From: Leekyejoonella antrihumi
Lineage (GTDB): Bacteria > Actinomycetota > Actinomycetes > Actinomycetales > Dermatophilaceae
Reading direction: 5' to 3'
DNA length: 64,000 nucleotides
Assembly: GCF_007845645.1 (NCBI RefSeq)
Contig: NZ_VCQV01000028.1
Span: forward strand, 1-64,000
Shown here in pieces: positions 18,987 through 27,982 of this stretch. Under the pieces are notes generated by a model. It was not told the origin of the DNA. It saw only the letters and a program-made list of their open reading frames with translations, and made no database searches. The translations under genes were made by a program, and so were the position numbers. Numbering within the stretch: position 1 is the stretch's first letter; each line of letters opens with the position of its first letter.

Positions 18987-19607
18987 CGGCACGCTCGTCG
19001 GCGGCGTGACGGCGTCGAAGTAGCCGGTGATCCGGTCGTTGTCCCAGTGGTAGGCCTCACGCAGGCCTTCCGCGAGCATGTGCAGGTAGGCCGGCGACGG
19101 GGGTGTGTGCCTGACGTCGTCGGTGCCGTGCGGTGCCGTGAAAGTAAGCATCGGCAATCCATCTCGACGGCCGACCTCGATCAGCGTCTCGTAGGTGCCC
19201 GGTCCGGCCTCGAACCGTCCCGCTGCCAGACCGGAGCCGACCACGAGCTCGAGGGGATCGTCCGGGTGGGGGTCGCGGTGCATCTCCTGCACCGCGACAT
19301 CGACGAACTGCTGCACAGTGAGCAGGTAGGCGCGAGCGGGTGTGAATCCGCCCGGCGAGGTTTGGTCGTGGTCGTAGAAGGCCACTCCGCCGCCCCATAC
19401 GGACGACTCACCGGCGAAGTAGATGCGCCCGGGCAGGTCGACAGCGGAGTCGGTCTGCGGCGCAGCGTGATCCCGCGCGCCAACGTAGCTGCGGCGGGCT
19501 CCGGGTGGTCGTCCACCTTGTAGGTAGCACAGCAGCCGTTCTCGGCACAGGTTGGAGCCATAGCTGACATACCAGACGTGCGTGAACGGGTGCGGCTGCT
19601 GCACCAC
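18960..19607 (-). CDS. Gamma-glutamylcyclotransferase-like protein
   Basis: The 215-residue protein begins with HVWYVSYGSNLCRERL. The YGSN motif near the N terminus is the diphosphate-binding-like loop of the GGCT (BtrG) fold, which cyclises gamma-glutamyl groups to 5-oxoproline. A candidate catalytic acid lies near AGESSVWGGG. The GTG start is three bases past the VKOR stop, so it is the last gene of a three-gene minus-strand unit with the disulfide proteins. Function in this organism is unproven. Confidence 0.7.
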   Translation of the reverse strand: MVQQPHPFTHVWYVSYGSNLCRERLLCYLQGGRPPGARRSYVGARDHAAPQTDSAVDLPGRIYFAGESSVWGGGVAFYDHDQTSPGGFTPARAYLLTVQQFVDVAVQEMHRDPHPDDPLELVVGSGLAAGRFEAGPGTYETLIEVGRRDGLPMLTFTAPHGTDDVRHTPPSPAYLHMLAEGLREAYHWDNDRITGYFDAVTPPTSVPSADLDDAP

Positions 19608-19610
19608 TGA

Positions 19611-20069
19611 CTAGTCCAGCTCGACGTGACTGAAGATCTCGCCGAGCACCAGCACGATGAGGAGCACGAACGTGATGACGTGGACCCCGGTGCACCACAG
19701 ACAGATTGCATGGATCTTGAAGAACTCGGCCCACACCAGGTAGAACACCATCAGCAGGCCGATCGCCGCAGCTCCCAGCCGGATCTGCTGCACGAGCTGC
19801 GGTGCGCGCCGCCAGACGACCGGCAGACACAGCAGCGTCATCGCGATGAAGAAGAGCAGGCCGAGCAGTGCGACGGGGATTCCTGCGAGCTCCGACCACT
19901 GGCTGGTGGTCACCTTTGTGCAGTTGACGAGCTGGGTGTCCGAGCAGGCCAGCGACGTGGACCCGCTGTAGTGCTCATAGGTCAGGTAGGCCGCATCGAG
20001 CAGTCCGAGCACGCAGAGCACCAGACTCGTCGGTGGAAGCCAACCCGGCCGCTTCAAGTGGAGGCCCAT
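19611..20069 (-). CDS. Vitamin K epoxide reductase family (VKOR) membrane protein
   Basis: This 152-residue protein has about four membrane helices, the loop cysteines in ACSDTQLVNCTKV and the active-site pair CLWC in the last helices. Bacterial VKOR reoxidises DsbA-like proteins and passes electrons to quinone, replacing DsbB in actinomycetes. The upstream gene encodes a membrane-anchored thioredoxin-fold protein with CPYC, its likely partner. A GTG at 20081 that overlaps the upstream stop is an alternative start adding four residues. Confidence 0.9.
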   Translation of the reverse strand: MGLHLKRPGWLPPTSLVLCVLGLLDAAYLTYEHYSGSTSLACSDTQLVNCTKVTTSQWSELAGIPVALLGLLFFIAMTLLCLPVVWRRAPQLVQQIRLGAAAIGLLMVFYLVWAEFFKIHAICLWCTGVHVITFVLLIVLVLGEIFSHVELD

Positions 20070-20080
20070 GTCGCCGCTCA

Positions 20081-20947
20081 CTACTTGATGCCGCCCGCCG
20101 CCAAGATCACGCCCTTGGATTGGCACACCTTTGTCGGCTCTCCATGCGTCATGTTGCAGATCTGGACGGTCATGGCGTTGGCCGCGCCCAGGACGCCCTT
20201 GGCGATGGTGCTGCTCGTGTTCTTCAGCTGGGCCGCGACGGCTGCCGCGGACTGGTTCGACATCGAGCTGCCGTCGTAGGTGACGCCGCTCGTGTAGTAC
20301 TGGCCACCGAAGTCGATCCACGGAATGCTGCCTTGCGGGTTCACCGAGGTCTCGACCTTGACGATGGCGGCCGGCGGGGTCTGCAGGGGATTGTGGTTGC
20401 GGTCCTGCGTCTCATAGGAGTTGAAGACCAGGTACTTGCTGGTGTACTTCGCGTGCAGGAACGTCATCGTTGGAATGTTGGCGGGGCTGTCGGTCGAGGA
20501 GGAGACCTCGCTCTGGATACCGGTGAACGTGCCGAACCGGGACAGCGCCGCGACCATGGCCCAGCGCTCCATACCGCAGTAGGGGCAGAACTCCGCGCCG
20601 ATGTAGGTCATCACCGGTTTGCCGTTCTCGGTCTCGACCTTGGGGCTCTTGAACTTCTGAGGGGTGCCGTTGGCTCCACCGGCACCCACAGCGTCGAACG
20701 AGGCGGCCGGGATGCTCGTGACCGTGGAGATGAAGGCATTCGACTTCGCCTGCGCCAGTGCCTTCTTGTCCTGACTGCTCTTGCTCTGGCTGGACACGGC
20801 CCACGCAACGCCGACGGCAATCAGGACGACCACCACGAACCCCGACAGGACGGCAAGCAGCTTCTTCTGTCGCGCCGCGCGGGCCTGCTCGGCCTGCACC
20901 ACGGCGAGCCGCTGCTTGCCGGAACGTGGCTGGGACTTATCGCTCAC
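20081..20947 (-). CDS. Membrane-anchored thioredoxin-fold protein (DUF929-like)
   Basis: The 288-residue product has a basic cytosolic N terminus, one membrane helix (about residues 30-52) and an external domain with the redox motif in AEFCPYCGMERW. The sequence matches the DUF929-type thioredoxin-like proteins. With VKOR directly downstream it probably introduces disulfide bonds into exported proteins. It is divergent from a MauE-like gene. Two extra cysteines near the C terminus (ICNMTHGEPTKVC) may form a structural disulfide. Confidence 0.85.
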   Translation of the reverse strand: MSDKSQPRSGKQRLAVVQAEQARAARQKKLLAVLSGFVVVVLIAVGVAWAVSSQSKSSQDKKALAQAKSNAFISTVTSIPAASFDAVGAGGANGTPQKFKSPKVETENGKPVMTYIGAEFCPYCGMERWAMVAALSRFGTFTGIQSEVSSSTDSPANIPTMTFLHAKYTSKYLVFNSYETQDRNHNPLQTPPAAIVKVETSVNPQGSIPWIDFGGQYYTSGVTYDGSSMSNQSAAAVAAQLKNTSSTIAKGVLGAANAMTVQICNMTHGEPTKVCQSKGVILAAGGIK

Positions 20948-21060
20948 GGGTGAGCCACCTCTCGTCTGGTCATTTCCGAGGTCAGACTAACCCGCGAACC
21001 CTTGAGGGCCGCACAGGTAGCGTGAGGGTTCCTGACCGGATGAGCAGCGAGGTAGGCAGC

Positions 21061-21534
21061 GTGAGCGTGCATGACGTCCAGACCCGTGACTGGCGGCCGT
21101 GGGTAGGCCTGCTGGCCAGGCTGGTGCTCGGAGTCACCTATCTGGTGGCCGGGGTCGACAAGGGCAGCAACCTGGAGCAGACGAAGCGCGCGACGCGGGC
21201 CTTCCAGATCCTGCCGTACGACCTGGCCAACCTCTGGGGCACGTTCATGCCGTTTCTCGAGATCGTCCTCGGGGTGCTGCTGATCATCGGCCTGCTGACC
21301 AGGTTCACCGCGGTGCTCGGCGGCCTGCTCATGCTCGCCTTCATCATCGGCATCGCCTCCGTGTGGGCGCGGGGGATCAGCATCGAGTGTGGCTGTTTCG
21401 GCGGTGGGGGAGCCACGGTCACGACGCACTATCCGATCGACCTGCTGCGCGACACCGGTCTGCTCATCTGTGCGATCTGGCTCGCCGTGCTGCCACGCAC
21501 CCGGGCCGGCCTGGACGGCCGCCTGTGGGGCTGA
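21061..21534 (+). CDS. MauE/DoxX-family membrane protein
   Basis: The 157-residue protein has four membrane helices and the motif IECGCFGGGG between helices three and four, the mark of MauE-like members that pass reducing equivalents across the membrane. Upstream ATG at 21040 in frame is an alternative start. The next gene is a DsbA-like exported protein, as is common for this family. Together with VKOR and the DUF929-like protein opposite, it belongs to an envelope thiol-redox cluster. Confidence 0.82.
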   Translation: MSVHDVQTRDWRPWVGLLARLVLGVTYLVAGVDKGSNLEQTKRATRAFQILPYDLANLWGTFMPFLEIVLGVLLIIGLLTRFTAVLGGLLMLAFIIGIASVWARGISIECGCFGGGGATVTTHYPIDLLRDTGLLICAIWLAVLPRTRAGLDGRLWG

Positions 21535-21556
21535 ATACTTCCTGAACCTGCTCGGG

Positions 21557-21562
21557 TAGGGT
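21557..21562 (+). promoter_or_regulatory. Probable -10 box, leaderless DsbA-like gene
   Basis: TAGGGT is seven bases before the ATG at 21570. The gap to the MauE-like stop is only 35 bp, so the gene may be both co-transcribed and separately started. Confidence 0.4.
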
Positions 21563-21569
21563 CTGAGCC

Positions 21570-22325
21570 ATGCCCAGACCGGATCCCAAGGAGAAGCTCG
21601 ACGCCCTGAAGCCCAAGGAGGGCCCATCGAAGGCGATCATCGCCGCAATCGTGGTGGTGGTCCTGGTTCTTGGCGGATTCGCGGCACTCATTGTCAGCCA
21701 GACCGGCGGTAGTGACTCCACCAAGGGCACTGCGCTGCCGAAGGGCGCGATCGCCGACGGGAACGGCATCGTCGCGTATCCGGGGGTGGCGAAGAAGGGA
21801 GTGCCGACGGTCGATCTCTACGAGGACTTCCAATGCCCCATCTGCAATGAGCTGGAGAAGGCGAATGGCTCCGACATCTACGCGATGGGCAAGAGCGGGC
21901 AGATCAAGCTCGTCTACCACATGATGACGTTCCTCGACCAGAATGAGCACAACACGGCCTCCGCGCTCGCGGCGAACGCCGGCTACTGCGCGGCGGATGC
22001 GGGCAAGTTCCCGGAGTATCACAAGGCGAACTACGCCGGGCAGCCTGCGCAGGAGGGCGCCGGCTACACGGTTGCCGATGTGAAGAAGTTCGGCCGGCAG
22101 GCCGGCATCACCGGTAGCGCACTCAAGACGTTCGACAGCTGTGTCGACGCCAACAAGTACGCGAAGTATGTGCAGGCCACCGAGACCCGATCCGGGAAGA
22201 ACGGCGTCAACAGCACTCCGTCGGTCTTCATCAACGGCAAGCAGCTGGACCAGAACTCGCAGGACTACAGCTCGCTGCTGAGTCAGCCGGGCAGCTTCCC
22301 GAAGGTGCTCAAGGCGCACTCCTGA
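21570..22325 (+). CDS. DsbA-like thiol-disulfide oxidoreductase, membrane anchored
   Basis: The 251-residue product has a charged cytosolic tail, one membrane helix (about residues 23-45) and a DsbA-type domain. The active site is DFQCPICNEL and the cis-proline loop is NSTPSVFINGK. A second cysteine pair (GYC and DSC) sits in the helical insertion. It should act outside the membrane, with MauE or VKOR as electron partner. Start chosen at the ATG with a -10 box seven bases upstream. Confidence 0.9.
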   Translation: MPRPDPKEKLDALKPKEGPSKAIIAAIVVVVLVLGGFAALIVSQTGGSDSTKGTALPKGAIADGNGIVAYPGVAKKGVPTVDLYEDFQCPICNELEKANGSDIYAMGKSGQIKLVYHMMTFLDQNEHNTASALAANAGYCAADAGKFPEYHKANYAGQPAQEGAGYTVADVKKFGRQAGITGSALKTFDSCVDANKYAKYVQATETRSGKNGVNSTPSVFINGKQLDQNSQDYSSLLSQPGSFPKVLKAHS

Positions 22326-22346
22326 CTCCACCGAGTCGCGAGCCGC

Positions 22347-22952
22347 CTACTGCGTCATCGCCTTAGCGATGGTGATCAGGCGGGACACGACCGCCAGATC
22401 GGGATCCGCGGTGTCGGCCTCGTCGAGCGCACGGCGCACCGCGCGAACGAGGGACCAGGCGCGCACCCGGTCCTCGTCGAGATGAGCGGTGCCGGCGACC
22501 ACGTCGGCGCGCAGACCGCCGATCACCTCCCACGCCTCGAGCAGGGGAGCTGCCTCGAGCGACCGGTCGCCGTCGAGTCGCTCGAGCAGGAGGGCCCACC
22601 GGGAGGGGTCGGCCGCCAGTAGGTTGACCGCCCCGTGGCCGGCCCAGTGGCGCAGGGCAAGGTGCTCGTGGCGCGCTTGCGGATGCGGCCAGGTCACCTT
22701 CAGCGCCACCGGTCGCCGGCCTTGCCTGCACGCGACAATGACTGCGGCGCCACCATGCCAGAGCTGGGGTCCTGTCCCGCGTGCGGAGGGCTCGACGAAT
22801 CGCAGGTCCCATCGGTCCGCGCACTCGGTGAGCAGCCGCGGCAGGTCGACGAGCCACTGGCTACCGCTTATCCAAAGGGCCGGCGGGCGGCCCTCGATGA
22901 CCTCCTGAATACCCCTCGGCAGGCGGAGGCCGTCGAGGTCTGCAGGGCTCAC
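22347..22952 (-). pseudogene. Streptomycin-kinase-like APH protein lacking its catalytic core
   Basis: The 201-codon frame is open but incomplete. Residues up to LLLERLDGDRSL and LEAWEVIGGL match the N-terminal lobe of the APH(6)/hydroxyurea-kinase type. The next residues, RADVVAGTAHLDEDRVRAW, match the family's C-terminal end including AKAM. About 110-130 residues that should carry the HGDLHxxN loop and the DPK metal motif are missing. No kinase activity is expected. The GTG start overlaps the upstream lipoprotein stop (GTGA). The remaining ORF could still be translated, but I regard it as a decayed gene. Confidence 0.78.
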
Positions 22953-23953
22953 TCCCGTAGGCCGGGGAAGGGGACCGGCTTGACTCCCCACTGCCAGGAC
23001 GCCGCCGTCGCCTCCGACCACAGGCGCACGACCGCGCCGACCTGCGAGACGCGTCCGGCCGTGGACGGCGACTGGCTGGCGCAGGTGGCAACCACCCGCC
23101 CGAGCATGACCTGGGCCAGGCGGCGGGCAGCCGCGGCGTCGGTGACCGGCACCGGCAGCCGATACTCGACCGGCGCCGGCGGCGCGGAGGAGCCCGCCGC
23201 CAGGACGAGGCGAGAGCGGGCGGCATACATCGTGGTGAGGGTTGCGGCGATCAGGGTGCGCTGTTTGAGCGGCGTTCGGCCGGCGATGACCTCGAGCGCA
23301 TACACGCAGCCGCGCACATCGCTCAGCAGTGCGAGGGCGGCCGGCCCCGGGGTCGCGACGCTCGGCCAGCTCACGGCGGCCCCGAGCATCCGCGCACCGG
23401 CGCCCTGGGTGGCTGCAATCGAGCACAGCATCGGCACGTTCTCCGGGGCCACCCCCGCCACGCCGTCGAGTGCACGCGGCCCCACTCCACCAACCTCGAG
23501 GTCGCGCAGCTGCCGCAGCGTGCCGGTGGCCGCGACGGGTGCGCTCGGCGGTGCACTGATGCCCTCCGTCGCGATGACGGCCGCCAGTCGGGTGGCCTGC
23601 TGGTGATGAATCGTGGCCAACCGAGCGGCCCAGAGGGCGTGCGTCGCGACGGCGTCGGAAGCCCGGGCCGATGGCTTTGCGGCGCTGCTGTGTCCGGCAG
23701 ACGACGTCGCGCCGCCCACATGTCCGACGCCCTCGGCCCTCGCGGCCAGCCCGCGCAGACGCAGCAGCATCGCGCGGAGCGTCGCGGCGTCGGCCGGCGG
23801 GCTCTGGGTCGGCACGCCCGGGATGTGAGGTGCACCACGTTGGAGGCGCACATCGCAACCCGCCAGCACTCCGGCGGTCAGCAGCGCGCAGCTCGCCAGC
23901 ACGGCTCGGCGACTGTGCGCGCCCGAGGTCCCCTGCGGCATGGGCGGAATCAT
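22949..23953 (-). CDS. Lipoprotein with ferritin-like DUF4439 domain
   Basis: The 334-residue product has a signal peptide with SRR near residue 15, a hydrophobic stretch and a lipobox LAGC with lipidated cysteine C33. The C-terminal half (about residues 190-330) is helical with the pattern YRLPVPVTDAAAARRLAQ, typical of the ferritin-like DUF4439 domain seen in actinomycete lipoproteins. The middle is Ala/Pro rich. It should sit on the outer face of the membrane. Function is unknown. Confidence 0.8.
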   Translation of the reverse strand: MIPPMPQGTSGAHSRRAVLASCALLTAGVLAGCDVRLQRGAPHIPGVPTQSPPADAATLRAMLLRLRGLAARAEGVGHVGGATSSAGHSSAAKPSARASDAVATHALWAARLATIHHQQATRLAAVIATEGISAPPSAPVAATGTLRQLRDLEVGGVGPRALDGVAGVAPENVPMLCSIAATQGAGARMLGAAVSWPSVATPGPAALALLSDVRGCVYALEVIAGRTPLKQRTLIAATLTTMYAARSRLVLAAGSSAPPAPVEYRLPVPVTDAAAARRLAQVMLGRVVATCASQSPSTAGRVSQVGAVVRLWSEATAASWQWGVKPVPFPGLRE

Positions 23954-24027
23954 GTCATGTCGAGATCAGGACTGAAGCGCGGTCGACGGATCTCGACCCG
24001 TGAGACAGCGCATGTATCAGTTGACGT

Positions 24028-24053
24028 TTTGGAAAACAGAATGAAACGTTATG
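24028..24053 (+). promoter_or_regulatory. Candidate promoter/operator of the sulfite reductase gene
   Basis: TTGGAAAACAG lies between the arms ACGTTT and AAACGT, which are reverse complements 14 bases apart. CGTTAT five bases before the GTG may be the -10 box of a leaderless message. The AT-rich dyad is distinct in its GC-rich setting. The regulator is unknown. Confidence 0.35.
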
Positions 24054-24057
24054 AGGC

Positions 24058-25698
24058 GTGACTCCTCGCATCGAAGGTCAGTGGGCCCTGGGCCAGCATG
24101 AGCCGCTCAACGACAACGAACGGATGAAGCGTGACGACGACGGTCTGAATGTCCGGGCGCGGATCGAGGACATCTACGCCAAGCAGGGTTATGCGTCGAT
24201 CGACCCGAGCGACCTGCGCGGCCGTATGCGGTGGTGGGGGCTCTACACGCAGCGTCGCCGGGGCATTCCCGGCGGCCGTACTGCGACGATCCCACCGGAG
24301 GAGCTGGATGACGAGTTCTTCATGATGCGCGTGCGGATCGATGGCGGAAAGCTCACCACGGAGCAGATCCGGGTGCTCGCCGGTATCGCGCAGGAGTTCG
24401 CGCGCGGCACCGCCGACATCACCGACCGGGCCAACCTGCAGTACCACTGGGTGCGGATCGAGGATGTCCCGGAGATCTGGCGACGGCTGGAGGCGGTCGG
24501 GCTGCGCACCACCGAGGCGTGCGGTGACTGCCCGCGCGTCGTGATGGGATCTCCCGTGGCCGGGATCTCCGCCGACGAGGTGCTCGACGTGACGGGGGCC
24601 GTCGAGGCGATCCGGGATCGATACATCGGGGACCCGACGCTGTCGAACCTGCCGCGCAAGTTCAAGACCTCGATCGCCTGGCTTCCCGACTGTGCGCCCG
24701 AGATCAACGATGTCTCCTTCGTCGGGGTCGAGCACCCCGACCTCGGCCCGGGCTTCGACCTGCTTGTGGGTGGCGGGCTGTCCGTCGCCCCGCGACTGGC
24801 CGTGCGGCTGGGTGCCTTTGTCGAGCTGGACCAGCTGCCGGAGGTGTGGTTCGGCGTCACGTCGCTCTTCCGGGACTACGGCTATCGGCGGCTGCGCAAC
24901 CGCGCGCGGATGAAGTTCCTGGTCGACGACTGGGGCGCCGAGAAGTTCCGCGAGGTGCTCGAGACCGAATACCTCAAGTACCCGCTTCCCGACGGCCCGG
25001 CGGCGCCCGTTCCGGACCGGGTGGTGGACCACGTGGGCGTGCACAACCAGCACGACGGACGCAAGTATGTGGGGTTCTCCACCATCGCCGGCCGGGTCTC
25101 CGGTGAGATCCTGGCCCAGGTCGCCGACGCGATCGAGGCGGCCGGGTCGAACCGGCTCAGCTTCACGCCCTACCAGAAGCTCCTCGTCTTCGACGTCGAC
25201 GAGGACCGCGTGGATGCGCTGGTCGGGCGCATGGCGGAGGTCGGCCTGTATGCCGAGCCCTCGCCGTGGCGGCGGTCCGTCATGGCGTGCACCGGCCTGG
25301 AGTTCTGCAAGCTGGCGATCGTCGAGACCAAGCAGCGGGCCAACGATCTTGTCGAGGAGCTCGAGCAGCGCCTCGCGCACCTCGAGCTGGACCGCCCGAT
25401 CTCGGTGCACCTCAACGGATGTCCGAACTCGTGCGCGCGAGTGCAGACCGCGGACATCGGCCTGAAGGGGCAGATCGTCCTGCGGGACGGGCAGCAGGTC
25501 GAAGGATTCCAGGTGCAGCTGGGTGGCGGGCTCGGCGCCGACGCCGGCTTCGGTCGCAAGGTCCGCGCGCTCAAGGTCACGTCGACCGAGCTCGGTGACT
25601 ACATCGAGCGTGTGGTGCTCCGGTATCTCGAGCACCGCGATGACGGCGAGCGATTCGCTCAGTGGGCGCAGCGTGCCGACGAGGAGCTGCTGCGGTGA
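24058..25698 (+). CDS. sir: Ferredoxin-type nitrite/sulfite reductase
   Basis: The 546-residue protein carries the siroheme/[4Fe-4S] ligands C411, C417, C455 and C459 (ACTGLEFC and NGCPNSC), with two nitrite/sulfite reductase half-domains. It is labelled sulfite reductase because the small zinc-ribbon gene that overlaps its end is a regular companion of actinobacterial sulfite reductases. It would reduce sulfite to sulfide for cysteine synthesis. APS/PAPS reductase and sulfurylase genes, which usually follow, are absent here. Confidence 0.9.
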   Translation: MTPRIEGQWALGQHEPLNDNERMKRDDDGLNVRARIEDIYAKQGYASIDPSDLRGRMRWWGLYTQRRRGIPGGRTATIPPEELDDEFFMMRVRIDGGKLTTEQIRVLAGIAQEFARGTADITDRANLQYHWVRIEDVPEIWRRLEAVGLRTTEACGDCPRVVMGSPVAGISADEVLDVTGAVEAIRDRYIGDPTLSNLPRKFKTSIAWLPDCAPEINDVSFVGVEHPDLGPGFDLLVGGGLSVAPRLAVRLGAFVELDQLPEVWFGVTSLFRDYGYRRLRNRARMKFLVDDWGAEKFREVLETEYLKYPLPDGPAAPVPDRVVDHVGVHNQHDGRKYVGFSTIAGRVSGEILAQVADAIEAAGSNRLSFTPYQKLLVFDVDEDRVDALVGRMAEVGLYAEPSPWRRSVMACTGLEFCKLAIVETKQRANDLVEELEQRLAHLELDRPISVHLNGCPNSCARVQTADIGLKGQIVLRDGQQVEGFQVQLGGGLGADAGFGRKVRALKVTSTELGDYIERVVLRYLEHRDDGERFAQWAQRADEELLR

Positions 25699-25907
25699 CC
25701 TATGACCCGGCCTCCGGGCGCGTGGCGGTCAACGCGTGCCCCTACTGCGGGGAGGACGACCTGCGACCCGAGCCTGAGCCGCGCGGCGCCTGGCGCTGTG
25801 CCGGTTGCACGCGAGTCTTCGTGGTCACCTTCGTCGGCCTGAGCGTCGGGGGGCCGGTTGGCGCAGGCGCTTCACTTCGACCGGGAGGTCTCCGCGGGTT
25901 AGAGTGA
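25695..25907 (+). CDS. Small zinc-ribbon protein of the sulfite reductase locus
   Basis: The GTG overlaps the sir stop by four bases and gives 70 residues. Two CxxC pairs (NACPYCGED and WRCAGCTRVF) form a zinc ribbon. Short proteins of this kind follow sulfite reductase in many actinomycetes, and their role is not established. The last ~20 residues are Gly-rich and weakly constrained, so the true end might lie in an ancestral frame further on; the visible stop is at 25905-25907. Confidence 0.75.
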   Translation: MTYDPASGRVAVNACPYCGEDDLRPEPEPRGAWRCAGCTRVFVVTFVGLSVGGPVGAGASLRPGGLRGLE

Positions 25908-25940
25908 GCGTTCCCACTCGAGAACAGCAGGAGCCGACCG

Positions 25941-26504
25941 ATGAGCGCCAGTTCAAACGCCCGCGCGGGCCGGATTCTCGAGGACCTCACCTCTGCCGTC
26001 GCATCCCTCGACCTGGTCGTCGAGGACGTCACCGTCATGCCTGCGGGCAAGCGCCGCCTGGTGCGCGTGCTGGTGGACCGTGACCTGCGAGGCCTCGATG
26101 ACACCGATACGACCAGTCAAGTGGCCCCGCTCGACCTGGACCAGGTCGCCGACGCCACCCGGCTGATCAGCGACCGGCTGGACAGCTCGGACGCGATGGG
26201 CGAGCAGGCCTACGTGCTGGAGGTCAGCTCGCCTGGCACGGACCGGCCGCTGACCGAGCCGAGACACTTTCGCCGCAACGTGGGGCGACTCGTGGACGTG
26301 ACGACGGACTCCGGTGAACAGCTGGCCGGACGCATCGTCGAGGCCGACGCTCACGGCATACGCCTGGAGGTGACGGGTGACAAGGGGCGCACCAGCCGGC
26401 GAGAGCTGACGTATGCCGAGTGCGCACGAACCCAGGTCCAGGTGGAGTTCAACCGGCCCGACCAGGCCGTCGACCACGCAGATGAAGACGGAGAGGACGA
26501 CTGA
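25941..26504 (+). CDS. rimP: Ribosome maturation factor RimP
   Basis: The 187-residue protein matches RimP, needed for 30S subunit assembly. It shows the N-terminal domain with [23 protein letters not shown], then the signature [18 protein letters not shown], and an SH3-like C-terminal domain with an acidic tail. It opens the standard rimP-nusA-ylxR-infB operon; its stop overlaps the nusA ATG by one base. Confidence 0.95.
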   Translation: MSASSNARAGRILEDLTSAVASLDLVVEDVTVMPAGKRRLVRVLVDRDLRGLDDTDTTSQVAPLDLDQVADATRLISDRLDSSDAMGEQAYVLEVSSPGTDRPLTEPRHFRRNVGRLVDVTTDSGEQLAGRIVEADAHGIRLEVTGDKGRTSRRELTYAECARTQVQVEFNRPDQAVDHADEDGEDD

Positions 26505-27517
26505 TGGACCTCGATATGGCGGCGCTGCGTGCGCTGGAGCGTGAGCGGGACATCCCGATGGATGTGATCATCCCGGCGATCGAGCAGGCGCTGTTGACTG
26601 CCTACCACCGGCAGGAAGGTGCCTACCGGCACGCGCGGGTCGAGCTCGACCGCAAGTCGGGGCATGTCATTGTCTGGGGGCGCGAGGACGGGCAGGTCGA
26701 CGGCGAGGGCAACCGTGAGGATCCGGGGCCGGAGTTCGATGACACCCCAACCGACTTCGGTCGGGTCGCCGCTGCCACCGCGCGCCAGGTCATTGTGCAG
26801 CGGATGCGCGATGTCGAGGACGAGGCCGTGCTTGGCGACTTCCGCGGGCGCGAGGGCGACATCATCGCCGGCGTCATCCAGCAGTCCAGTGACCCGCGGG
26901 TCGTGCGCGTCGACTTCGGGACCATTGAGGGCTCGCTTCCGGTTGCCGAGCAGGTGCCGGGTGAGCGCTACGGACACGGTGAGCGGCTGCGCTGCTACGT
27001 CGTCAGCGTCAAGCGCGGCCCCAGGGGCCCGCAGATCGGGCTGTCGCGCACCCACCCGAACCTGGTGCGCAAGCTCTTCGCGCTGGAGGCACCGGAGATC
27101 GCGGACGGCACCGTCCAGATCGCCGCACTGGCACGCGAGGCCGGTCACCGGACCAAGATCGCCGTGCACAGCAAGGTTCCCGGTGTCAACGCCAAGGGTG
27201 CGTGCATCGGTCCGATGGGGTCCCGCGTGCGCGCGGTGATGGCCGAGCTGCAGGGGGAGAAGATCGACATCGTCGACTACTCGGAGGACCCGGCGCAGTT
27301 CGTGTCGGCGGCGCTGTCGCCCTCACGGGTGCAGTCCGTGGAGATCGTCGATGCGGCGACCCGATCGGCCCGGGTCGTGGTCCCGGACTTCCAGCTGAGC
27401 CTCGCGATCGGCAAGGAGGGGCAGAACGCGCGTCTGGCCGCGAAGCTGACCGGCTGGCGGATCGACATCCGCCCGGACACTCCCGCCGCGGGCGGGCATC
27501 CGGCGCAGGAGCAGTAA
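26504..27517 (+). CDS. nusA: Transcription termination/antitermination factor NusA
   Basis: NusA binds RNA polymerase and modulates pausing and termination. The 337-residue form is typical of actinobacteria and lacks the C-terminal acidic repeats of E. coli NusA. The N-terminal polymerase-binding domain is followed by an S1 domain (around [21 protein letters not shown]) and two KH domains, the first with [15 protein letters not shown] and the second with [17 protein letters not shown]. Confidence 0.96.
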   Translation: MDLDMAALRALERERDIPMDVIIPAIEQALLTAYHRQEGAYRHARVELDRKSGHVIVWGREDGQVDGEGNREDPGPEFDDTPTDFGRVAAATARQVIVQRMRDVEDEAVLGDFRGREGDIIAGVIQQSSDPRVVRVDFGTIEGSLPVAEQVPGERYGHGERLRCYVVSVKRGPRGPQIGLSRTHPNLVRKLFALEAPEIADGTVQIAALAREAGHRTKIAVHSKVPGVNAKGACIGPMGSRVRAVMAELQGEKIDIVDYSEDPAQFVSAALSPSRVQSVEIVDAATRSARVVVPDFQLSLAIGKEGQNARLAAKLTGWRIDIRPDTPAAGGHPAQEQ

Positions 27518-27530
27518 AGACTACGATAGG

Positions 27531-27902
27531 ATGAGGATGAACGGTCGTACGTGCGTGGGCTGCAAGGTTCGCGACGACCGGTTTATGCTGTTGCGGGTGG
27601 CTCTGCTCACTGGTGACACTGACGATGTGGATTCGTCCGCGTCCGTGGTGGTGCCGGATGTGCGGGGCCGACTGCCGGGCCGAGGGGCCTGGCTTCACCA
27701 ATCGACAGGATGCCTCCAGAAGGCCATTCAACGTCGAGCCTTTGGGCGGGCGCTGCGTCTCACCTCGTCGGTGGACGTCACCCGGCTCGAGGCATGGTTC
27801 ACGCAGCAGCTGAATGCACAGGCCGGATCACCAGGATGCGGTTTCGACATGACCGAAAGCGGGTTTGACGCTGATGAGCACCCGATGAGTACTCAGCGAT
27901 GA
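27531..27902 (+). CDS. ylxR: YlxR (RNase P modulator RnpM-like) protein
   Basis: The 123-residue protein begins MRMNGRTCVGC and has the GRGAWLHQSTGCLQKAIQRRAF stretch that defines YlxR/DUF448, an RNA-binding protein shown in other bacteria to affect RNase P. It lies in its usual place between nusA and infB. Two near ATGs (27531 and 27537) are possible starts. The last ~35 residues are a poorly conserved tail. Confidence 0.9.
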   Translation: MRMNGRTCVGCKVRDDRFMLLRVALLTGDTDDVDSSASVVVPDVRGRLPGRGAWLHQSTGCLQKAIQRRAFGRALRLTSSVDVTRLEAWFTQQLNAQAGSPGCGFDMTESGFDADEHPMSTQR

Positions 27903-27982
27903 GCACCCCCCAGTAACTGGCGGTCCATGCCACCCGGATATGTCCGGGCTGCCCGGGCCGTCACCACTCGATGAGGAGAAGC

